Shown here: in pieces, positions 20,252 to 31,301 of the stretch
How the letters are laid out: every line of letters begins with the position of its first letter
How positions within the stretch are numbered: position 1 is the first letter of the stretch
DNA from: Euglena gracilis
Taxonomy: Eukaryota > Euglenida > Euglenophyceae > Euglenales
Assembly (NCBI GenBank): GCA_039621445.1
Contig: CP154954.1
Span: forward strand, 56,566,433-56,630,432
Reading direction: 5' to 3'
Length of the DNA: 64,000 nt
The notes under the pieces: generated by a model
The model's database searches: none
Told to the model about the DNA's origin: nothing
Seen by the model: only the letters and a program-made list of their open reading frames with translations
Program-made: the position numbers and the translations under genes

Positions 20252-23200
20252 TAGGAGTTAAGAGTTAGGGTTAGGCTAACCCAAACCCTAATATTGGTGA
20301 AGGAGCCAACGCTCAAAAGCGAAGCAGGGCGGACCTGGTAGGCCCAGAGTGTCGTACCGGTGGTTGCTAGCCCGCTTCGCATCACTGACGGATCCCCGCA
20401 GGGTTTGTGTGTGCTCACCGTCCAAAATCACCTTTGGTAAAACTTCACATTCAAAAAAAATCGAACAGTCCCTGTCCCCTCCCCTCCCCTCCCCTCCTGT
20501 CCGTTGACGGCATTCCTGGGGGGCAATACTCCAGCGGTAGTCCCGGGCGGTGATGATGTCCTTCTCCCATTGGCGGCCATGGGCGTGGGCAGGGTACTAA
20601 ACAAGGACTTCTGCCCTGGGGCTCGTACCCTCCTCCAAACAATGAAACCTGTCTCTCCTCCCTACAGTTTTCCTTTGGCATTAATTAACAATCTTGGCCC
20701 ATTTTTCATTCCTGTTGGCTGATTTTGCACAGAGCCTGAGGAAACTTGTGCACTTTGACCCCCCAAAGTTGACCCTGTCCTGACCATCAATGGTGGCCCA
20801 GGCCAAAGACTGCTGGGGGAGATTCATGAAGCAACACAGGAGTCTTCCAAGGGTTCCCCAGTCCCTCCCAGTCCGCAAAAATCCCCCATATATTGTTCCC
20901 CCTCCAAAATAATATTCCCCCCAAATAATATCCCCTCATTTTTCACAGACCGCCACAGGAAAAAAATGAGTCTTCCTGGGAGCCCCTGGAAACATATTTT
21001 TTGTGCAAATTTTACATGTATTCCATCATGTTTAGATTGAAAGCGGAAGGAAAATACCAAATTGCACATTATTGATACAAAAATTCCACCCACCCTGAAT
21101 TTTGATGGTGTTCAATATGGATACAATGCATTTTGCGGTCAAAAAATGTAGACCCAAAAAACTACGATTTTTTTTTGCCAAACAATATCCCCCCCTGAAA
21201 AATGGACTTCGTCCGACCAAGTAATATTCCTGGGGGAATTTTACTTGGGGGGGGTTAGAGCCCCCTGCCACCCAGGGGGGGGGGTTAGAACCCCACCTCA
21301 CCCAGTCCGTTCAGTAGCACTGTCCGGGCGACCGATTTTGGCCCGGCACAAGGCAGGTGCCCATTCGGTCCAGTAAGGGGGGCACCCCCTCCTCTACCCC
21401 ACACACCCTCCTGATCCGAATCCTTCCCATCAAGTCGCCAATGCTGGGCTGGAAAAAATGTTGTCCAAAAGTTGGCCAAAGAATGCGATTCTTAACACTA
21501 TTTGACAAAACTTTGTCAAAAAGTCCAAACGTTCTCGGCGCAAAGCACAGAACAATTCTTTATCTTTAGGCGACCGATCTTGCACTCAACAGGAAGCTGG
21601 CTTTGGCCATTTGAGCAAATCACGCATTGCAATTCTTTGAAAGTCACTCCACCTGGCACCCAAAACCCCAAAAATTAAATTTTGGTGTGGTCTGGTGCTC
21701 CAGTGCATGGAGATGGAGGCGTGCCATTCAAATCGTGAATTGCGCAATTATGTGAATACCTACGTATTAAATCAAAATTGAAGTTTGACAAAAATCCCTT
21801 GAAAAACGCTTTTTTATTAACCCAGAACATCAGAATAAACATATGTTTCGACAATAACAATGCCAATAAGAAAATTTGGCTTTCATCCTTGAAAAAAAAT
21901 GAGTTGAACCGTCTTTCGGTCGAGAAATGAAGCGTAGCTGATAGGATGTGAATGCACGGAATCCCCAATTTAAAAAAAAATCAGGGGAGTGTAATGCAAC
22001 GCCTTGAAACTCTTCCTTGGACCTTCGAGGGCGCTCCATAAGTCCTCGACTTGGCGGCTTCTTTGTGTCCAGTCAACAATCGCGCAAATAAATTATGCAT
22101 ATGCCGTGTGTGGTGTATATGCTGTCACAGAGGCTCAACTCACGTGGCGTGATGTGGCCGACCTGCCGCAGTTAAACCTCAACTGGGGGCGTCCTACTGT
22201 CATCCCGAGCAGGCTTCGGCTTAAGGACCCCCCGGCGGGGGGGGGGGGGGGGGGGTACTGGCTAGCCAATCGGCTAGACACTGGAAAAAATGGACTAAAC
22301 CCGCCCCCACTAATAGAAGCGCGGGGCCGCTACAAGCGCAGGGTCCAAATAAAAGCGCACCCCCCGCCGTCGAAGGCGGCGGTCCGCTACAAGCGCACCC
22401 CGCATTTTGATGGGATTTGGAAAGGAAACCAACAAACATCGGGCAGGAAGGGCCCAAATAGAAGCGCACCCCCCACCGCCAGAAGCGGCGGTCCGCTATA
22501 AGCACACCCGCGCTTCAATTAGGGTGGGGGGTCGCTGAGTTCTTATCCCTTTATGGGTAAGAGCGAAGCTTACCCCTGGGGGAAACACCCCCCTCGACCC
22601 CCCCTTCCCCCCCCCTCGGGGCCACCTCGGGAACCGGCGGATCATCACCATCATCCCGGCCCCGTTCCCAAAATTTTTTTTCAGTCGCGAGCGACTGGAT
22701 TCCTAGTTTCCGAATCACCTGGGTTTGACCCCCAACTCCCCACCAAGCCCGAGTTTTTCAAGCGCGAAGGGGTCCAAACTGGGTAGGATTGGCCCGCCCC
22801 CCCCTTTTTAAGCCCCCCCCTCCCTTTGGACTCCCATTTCGGCCAAAAATTGTCAATTTTCAAAATAAAAGGAAATGTCCGCAGACCTAATTTGAAGCCC
22901 TTGGAACTCCCCATCTACTGGTATTTTGATTTCCCCGCAACCCCCGCCTAGCCTGAGATACGGCCGTTTTCGGCGCAGATGGCCATTTTGTACACTTTTC
23001 CCACTGTTCGACTTAGCTGTTTTCGGGGGGTGGGGGGGGCGAAAAAATTGATGTTTTCGAAATTTCTCGAAAACGATGCAAAATCAAAGGAAATGTGTGG
23101 AGACTTAAATTGAAGCCCTTGGAACGCTCTATCTACTGGGATTTTGGTTTCCCCACAGCTCACCACCCAGCCCGAGATACGGCCATTTTTCAGCCAATTT

Positions 23201-26200
23201 AGGTCATTTTAGGGCATTTTGTACACTTTTTCCATTGTTCGACTTCGCCATTTTCGGCCAAAAAAGTCGAAAAAATTCGAAAAAAAATTTTTGGCCCGAA
23301 ACGATGTTTTTTAGCCTCCCGGGCCCAGAAAAACTGTTTTTGAGCCGAAAATGAGCGTTTTTCGACCCGCCAGCGCCCCGTTTTGGGCCGCCAACCCATT
23401 GACTTGGGTCAAAACCGGGCCAAAAAAAGTCGGAAAAAATCGAAAAATATTTTTCTGCCCGAAACGATGTTTTTTGGCCTCCCGGACCCGGACAAACTGT
23501 TTCTGGGCCGAAAATGAGCGTTTTTTGACCTCCTGGCCTCCCGTTTCAGGCGCAAAAAAAACCCTTGCATTTCAGTCAAAAGAGCTCCATGGAATGGGCC
23601 GGTGTATATGGGGGGGGTCAATGAAGGGGTGGGGGCGCGCTTATTAAGAGCTCAGCACTATTTAAAACCTGGTTTAGCTAGACCACCCCTCCCCCCCCCC
23701 CCGGGGCCCCCAAACTAGAAAAAAATTTTCCTCCGGCGCTGTGCGCCGAGGTGGAAATGAGGTTTTTAACAGGTTTTTGGCTAATTTTGTTCCAAAAATT
23801 CCCAAAAATGGCCCAAAACGGGCATTTTTGGCCATTTTTGGGGGGTCCCAAAAAATGTCCGGCGCTTCGCGCCGGTCACTGGAAAAAAAAATTCCACTAG
23901 CTAGCCCTGCTAGCAGACCCCCCCGGGGGGGGTCTGTTTGAAATACCACTAGCCAAATTTGGACTAGCTGCAGTCCAGCCCCCCGGGGGGGGGGAGTACT
24001 GCAATCCCTTAAGCAGAAGCCTGATCCCGAGTCCTCTAACACTCGTTTCCACCGAAATTTTTCGTTGTGAGCGAGAATGCAGTCCTTTCGGACCTTGACT
24101 TCAAAGCCCACCACAGGGCTTCAGAAAGCAACTAAAATGGTGGTCTCGAACCCTCCTCTCTCACCCTCCAACACCACCTGGCAGCTGCAGTTGCCACACA
24201 GGAAATGCGGAGGGACAAGAACAGGGGTTTCATGTTTTGAGTGCTTGTCGTTCCTTGGGGGTGAAACCTGGGAAAAAACACAACTTGGGTTCATTTTGCA
24301 CAGGGGGAAAAACCAGCCTTGCGCCTGTCCCCTGGTTTTCAACCCCGGAAAATGGTCTTCCTCCAGAAACAGAACTGCCGGCACGTCACCGGCAGTTCGA
24401 AAACCTGGGATCAACCCCAGAAGGTGAACCAACGCCGTGAAATTTGCGCGGGTGTGCGACTGGGCCAGTATACAGCTCAAGTGCGAGGGTGGCTAACTAA
24501 GTGTGGACACGCAGGTCCCCCACCCCTCAACCCTGGACAACTCCTTCCATTCCATGTCCCCCGGCTCAGTATCCTGGGCGTGGGGGTGCCCGTTGCCGAG
24601 GCCAGCCGGCTGGGGCTGCAGCGCTGTCAGTCGGGCCACATCTGACTGCAGCTGCGAGAGGGGAGGGGGGTGGCGGCGGTTGGGCGGATAGCGGATAGCA
24701 ATCCCCCCACCCTGTGCAATGGCCACTAATACTTGTCTCCGACCAGGGCGGCCGCTAAAACGGTCAGCCAAAGTTTGTCCGACCGGGGGGGGGGGGGGCG
24801 TAAGACAAGGGGAGCTGGGAACCACAGGTGTACAATACATGGCTAGAGGTGGGGTTATGGCCATTTTAGGCTTGTTTTTTTTTTGGCAATTCACCACTTC
24901 GACAAGTTTTGCCCAATTTTGGCACCTATTGGCCACTTTTGGCCTTTAGAAACATTTTTTAGAAACTTCTGGCAATCTTTGGCCAAATTATAGATCTTAG
25001 ATATAGTTATAGATCTTTGGCCATTTGTCGCAATCTGTTAAGGGACTTGTCAAATCGCAATGGCATGCCGACGTTAGATTTCTTCCCTAAAAGGACTTGA
25101 CGTTGCGCAAGATGTGGATATCAGCCGTTTTCTCCCCATTTTGGCCATTTTTGTGTCATTTTTTTGCAAGAAAAGCAAAAATAATTCACATGATAATCAC
25201 CATGCTCATGGAATTAACATCACATGCAAAAAAAAGGATCGCATCCGATGGGGGGTCATTGGCAGGCTTGTGCTTACCGACCGGGGGGGGGGGGGGCTAT
25301 AGGGTGCCTGCCCCTAGCAGGCACACCCCCGGGGGGGTCTGGGGAGGACCCAGAAATTTTTCATTGAAAATGGCTTTTCGGGGCCCCCGGTGCATGCAGG
25401 GTCGGATGGGGTGCTATAGGGTGCCTGCCCCTAGCACTGGGGTAGGCACCTGACTAAGCACAAGCCTGGTCGTTGGGCAAGCCCGGTCGCTGGACAAGGG
25501 GGGAGGTAAAGATTTGACAACATGGCACGGCACGGGGTCAAGTTGGGGGCTGGGTTGGAGACGATTTCTGGTCCAGTGGTGTGTTGCCTTTAAAAGTGAA
25601 GCACACACAAAGAAAAACCCCGGAGGGTCGCAAAAGAAAACCATCAAAGCACCAAACAAAAAAAAGAACCCATTTTGTGACATTTTTGAAAATTATGAAT
25701 TATTGGAGAGATATTTATCAGGATGGCTTTGGGGGAAAAATTCATTTTCCAAGCCTCCATTTCCCCATCAGTTTTGGCAATTCTTCCTAAAAATTATCGG
25801 CGCAACCCATGTTCCGACCCCCAGGGGGGCCTGAGCATTGGTTGCCCACCCAAAGAAGGAAGAGGGTTCTTCTGAGTTAAAAAGAAGGCGAGTTGGTCAG
25901 TTTCTTCCAGCATCTTCCCAGCAGCTGAGTGACAAAAGTCACAGTCCCACAAGCAGGGGGATGGTCGTTGGACCAGGGGAGGGGGTGGCTGGTAAAGAAA
26001 AAAATTCACAGGTTCCCCCCCATCCACACTATTCCCCCATTCCGCGGCAGGGCACACCGCCTTCACTTGGGCCCGCAGGTCGTCGACGAGCCGGTCCTTC
26101 TCTGCCAGCGTTTGCCGGTGCCGGGCCAGCGCCTCCCGCAGCTGCTGCCCCGCCGCCTGGCGCACGTCCTCCAGCTCCTCCCGCTGGGCGGCCCGCAGCG

Positions 26201-29200
26201 CCGCCCGCTCCTGTGCCCCGCGACGCACGCCATACGCCGCGGCTGCGGTGTGACCGGGTTGGATGGGCTGTGGCTGGACTCTGGGGTGAGCCACGGTCTG
26301 AGTCGTTTCACGCAGATGAACCACTGCTCACAACAGGCCCTGTGGCACACTTGTCCCTGTTCGGTTGCACTCACCTTCGCAGGTTTCCCCCCTTTTTCCT
26401 TTTTGAAGTTCAAATCCAATTCCCATCAATTTGTTTGGCCGCCGTCGGCTCGGCCTGCATCCGCCGATCACAGGATGTGTAAGTAAATGAGGCTAAGATG
26501 AAGATTCTCCCAAAAAAATGACCCCATCCTGATCATCATGGATTTACTGGCCTCTACAAGTGCTCAGTAAACACAAACAGCTGTCCAACTAAACCCCCCC
26601 TCCCAAAGAAAATTCCCGGGGCTGCGTTGCTGAAAATTCCAGGGGAGGTCTTATTTGGGGTGTCAACTTTTTTGTGTTGACAAATTCGACCAAAAACAGC
26701 CTCCCGGTGGGTCCAAAAATAGGTTTAAAAAGGGGTGATTTTGGCAATGAACAAAACTGTCTGAAAAAAAAATCAGAATGGGCAACAACTTACACTTTTA
26801 ACACATGTAGAATGGGCAAAACCCGAAAAATGTCCAAAATAACCTCTTTGAAAGCTTTTCACAATTTTGGGGGTTGTTTTTGGAGTTTTGCTGAAAATCC
26901 TGAGAGGGGTCTTATTTTGGGGGGAGGGGTTAAGATTATAAAAAACATGAGGGGCCCGAGGGAGCCAACAAAGGCACCGAGAGAGGGTCCTCCGATGTGT
27001 GTTAACCCCAGTAGTGGGTAGTTGGGCAGCTGGAACCCTGTAAAGCCAATTCATCACTTTTCTGGAGTCGGGTGTGTTCTGGGTCGTTGGATCTGGCGCG
27101 GCGTGACCAAAACAAAATTCAGCAGCACAAAATCGAAAACGGTTGGGTCGCAACCTGCCGCAGCCGGCCGCCACCCAACCCCCCCCCCCCAAAAAGGTCC
27201 ACTTCCTGTCACAGCATGCCCCAGCCCAACCAAGTTGCAGAATTGTCATCTTCGCACATGGTTGGTTGGGATTCCGGTTGGTGTGTGCCCCAAAATAGCA
27301 GACTGCAGTCCAACCAACGACTGCCCAGCACTCCTATTGTGACACACTGATGTCTTTTAATAATTTTCTAAAAACATATTTTGGTTATGTCTTGGTTATA
27401 TGTAGTTTTGCAAAATCTGAAGGAAAAATTCAGTCAACGAAATGATTCTTGAAATTCTGCAGGATGCATGCCTGCTCAAACTCTTGTCGTAGCTGGCCCT
27501 CCCTCTCTTGCTGTCGCTGCTGCTGGAGGCGCCTGTCCCGAGCCAGATCGGCCCGCATAGCGTCCAGCTTCTGCTGATTGCGAGCAGTGCACCACCGATA
27601 TTACGCAAAAGTGCAGACATGAATCTTTGCAAAGGGAGGTTGCACAAAATGCATGTGCGCATGGAAACATAAATGAAAAGATTGTTGCCGTCACAATTTT
27701 TTTATCTGACAAATTTTAGCTGGTTTGAGTTTCTCACACATCAGCAGGCTTCATTTCTCTTAGCATGGCCTGTAAATGGGCAAGGCTTTGGCCGGAGATG
27801 CCCAGCAATTTGCCCCTTGGATTCAACCCCAATTCCCAGTGAGGAAACGGGGATGAAAAAAGGTCAGGGGTAGGGATGCAGGGTGTTAGGGTTCAGATAG
27901 CTTAGGGTTTAGGGTAACAATATGGTTTTAGGGTAAGGTCAGTGGTTAGGTTGGTTGGTTCATTATCGGAAGGAAAAGGGTTGCAGCTAGCACCCTCAAT
28001 TCTTGGTCAAGCTTGTAACAATCAGGGGGGGGGGGGTTGGTCCTTTTGCAACATAGAGTTAATTTTTGAGCTGTTATTCATAATTTTTACAGCAAAAAGG
28101 TCCAAAAGCATGATTTTTGTAATTTTGGGAATATGCGAAATTTGCTGAATGTTGGGAATATTTTGGGAATATTATTTGGGAATATTTTGGGACTAAAAAG
28201 AAACAAAAACTTTGGAATCAGGCACAATGATCCAGGATGCGAAAATTTTCTAAATCGAAATTATTTCCAGCAGAAATCGGGAAAAGCCCTTTAAAAAAAA
28301 AAGCCCAGAAATTGCCAAATTTTGTCAAAATTTGCAAACTTTGGTAAACTTTGGCAAATTTGTAGCAAAAATACAAAAAAAAGCATCTGGGTTCCCTTGG
28401 GAAACATCCAAGGAATACTCGGTTTGCTTTCCATCTCAGGTTCATGTGAAAATTGCGGAAAGGGAAAAAATTGCGGAAAAATTGCAGAAATTGCGGGAAA
28501 ATGCGGAGATTTGGAAAGAATTGCCGATATATTGATTCCCCCCACTGTATCAATGCAAATTCAGATCATTTTCATGAATTGGGGAGATCTCAAATCCAAA
28601 ACGTTTGTCTACACGTCACACATGACGTCATACCAGTGTGTTGAAGTTGATCCCCAACAACCAACCATGACATCCGTGTCGATGTTTTTAACCACAAAAC
28701 AAAGTACCTCGCGCGCCGGAGGCGACCGGACCACAAAGAAACGTCACCATTTGTGAGTTGGAAGAGGGGCGGAGCCGACCGGTCGGAGAAAACACACCGG
28801 AGAGAAAAGTTCCTTGCTAGGGCCAGCTGCGGTGCGGTCAGCCAAAACGACCCCACCCACCCACCCCCCCCCCCCGTCCCCAGCCGGCGCACTGCCTGCG
28901 GCGGAACTCCACCGCCTCCCCCAGCGGGTCCAGGTGGTCATGCTGCGCCGCCTGCAGCTCCGAGACCTTGTCGTACGCCCGGGCCAGGTCTCCCTGGAGC
29001 GCCGTTATCTCCGCCGCCTGCTGCTGGATCCTGCCGGGGGGGGGGGGGACAATGAAGCAAACACGGCAAACTGGGCCAGAAGCGAAGGTAGCGCCAGCCA
29101 TGAATAGACAAGAAGCCTTAGTGCAACTAAGGGGGGGGGACAATGAAGACAATGGGAAGGAAAAGTGGGGGAAGAGTGACCAAAACAGCGTCAGGCTGTC

Positions 29201-31270
29201 TGGATGCATTATGTTGTCAGGAATGGGCAGCATCTTATTCCACAAAGACAGGAGAACTTTTGCACCGTACAATATGTTTCACACACCTCAGTGCTGAGAC
29301 AAAAAGCGCAGAACAGATATTCCGCAAAAAAATGGGCTGCCAACTGGGCTAGCAGCACCCCCTGGGGAAGGGGGAATGCTGCTGCGGCTGTGCTGGGCCG
29401 AAATCTCCCCCGGAGAGTCTGCAAAACCTTAAAGAGTTGCGTGATAGTCACACAAATAAAGAACCCGCGCGTCAGTAAGGATCTTCCGCTGATGGGTTCA
29501 TCACCAGTGTCAACACCGCAGTGTGTTGATTGTGTATGTTGTTTGTAAACAATGGCAGGAGCCTGCTCCATTGTTTTGCCTTTGGCTTGCTTGGAGTTGG
29601 CAAGAGGCAACTACAGCCAAGGCAATGCACTTCTGTAAGCCCAAGAGAGTTCAGTTCAGGCACTTCTGCAACTGCCATCAACCCAGGCCAGGAATGAGCT
29701 TTCTGCCTCAGAGTTTGCGTTGCCTCAGAGTTTGCATACACACATGTGAAAATCCATGTCATAAACTTCACATCCTTGCTCAGAGGAGTTCCTGCACTCC
29801 AAAATGTTTCGAAAATGTTGGATTTCTCCAACTTCTCAAACTTTTTTCCAACTTGCCAGAAATCAGCCAGCTATTCACATATCTCCTTTTCCCATCGCAA
29901 CAAAAGGTGCCATCTTGCAAAATGCCAAATGCCAGCTTGAGGGCTTCCCAGCCGGGCGAGAACGCACCTGCCCTCCAGTGCCACCTGGGCCAGCTCCCAC
30001 TCGATGGTGCGCTGCGCCAGCAGGTCATCTACAGTGGCGGTGGCGGCAGGCGGTGGCTGGCGGTCGACGCTGCCCTTGCGAGCGGCGGGGGCGGGGGACG
30101 ACTTCAGCGTTGGCATTGGAGACGGGAGCCGAGGCCACAGCTGGAGTGGGGTGTCCAGGCTCCCGCCTCACAGATGCCTTTTTCAGCTTTTGGGGAAAAC
30201 GCCGGATGAGCTTCAAGGAGTGAAGGTAAGCCGCTTAAGACGCTTAGGTAAGACTTTAAAACGACGCTTGAGATGCTTTTGATGCACGTGTGCAGAAAAA
30301 GAAGGGCAGATACTGAAACAACAACCTGCCCACGAGCCCTGGGACTTACCTTTAGGTATGCTGCTGGTGTCCTCCACAGGAGGAGACAATCATGCAGAGA
30401 AAAAGGTAACAAAAAAGACACTACGCCAAACTAGAGTGTAGGCGGTCGGTAGGCACCAGGCTCAAGGCCAGTGCTGGGGACGGTCGGGGACGTGATTCTG
30501 ATGCGTGCCTTCGGCGGGCACACCGCCCTGCCGCCGCCGCCCGCCGCCGGCGCGCCCCTCTGCCCCGCGCTGGGGGACGACGAGGCGGTGGGGGCGGCGG
30601 GGGCGGTAGCGCTGCCCGGCGCTGGGGAAAGGAGGGGGGAGGGGCAGGGGGGGGGGGCGGTCCCCACCGGTCGCTTGGCAGTGGGCCCCAAGGGCGGAAA
30701 ATGAAAGCCAGTGCCTCAGACCCGCTTTGGGATGGGGGGGAGGGTCAGGTTGCAGCATTGTCAGGCAGCGTTGACCAGCGATGTGGGGGTTTATTGGCTC
30801 AAGGCGAAAACAAAAAACCGTAATCGATGGCACTCCTCTTTTCCCTCTGTCGCAACTGAAACTTTGTGGGATTGAACCTCCCAAAGACAAAGAATGTGTG
30901 TCAACTCCATGTCAAAAGCTTTTTGTTCAGGGGTTGTAACATCAAATGCTTTTGCAGATTCTTCCTCAAACCAAATCGTCATGAAGATGTAATCATGATC
31001 ATGGTTAAAACCAAACAAATATTTATATATAAGGTTACGGGATGAACATACGGACGTCAGCCCCATGGTCCTCCTCTGTGGGCGATGCACGGCCCGCATT
31101 TCCCACAGCCAGGTCCCTGCCCTGCAATTTCGTTGCCTGCAGAATGGGTGCCATTACCCAGAACAGAACGGAACTCTTGTTTCCTTGAACCCTCGGAGGA
31201 GGAGGAGGAGGAGGAGGAGGAGGAGGAGGAGGAGGAGGAGGAGGAGGAGGAGGAGGAGGAGGAGGAGGCG

Positions 31271-31301
<31 letters not shown>

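Noticed and set aside
20335-20384. Possible small golgin exon (SDAKRASNHRYDTLGLP)
   Set aside because: Its phase breaks the chain, whereas the exons on either side join correctly without it.
29523-30209. 228-codon plus-strand frame
   Set aside because: No conserved pattern, Cys/His-rich by chance, and it runs across a clear minus-strand golgin exon at 29968-30074.
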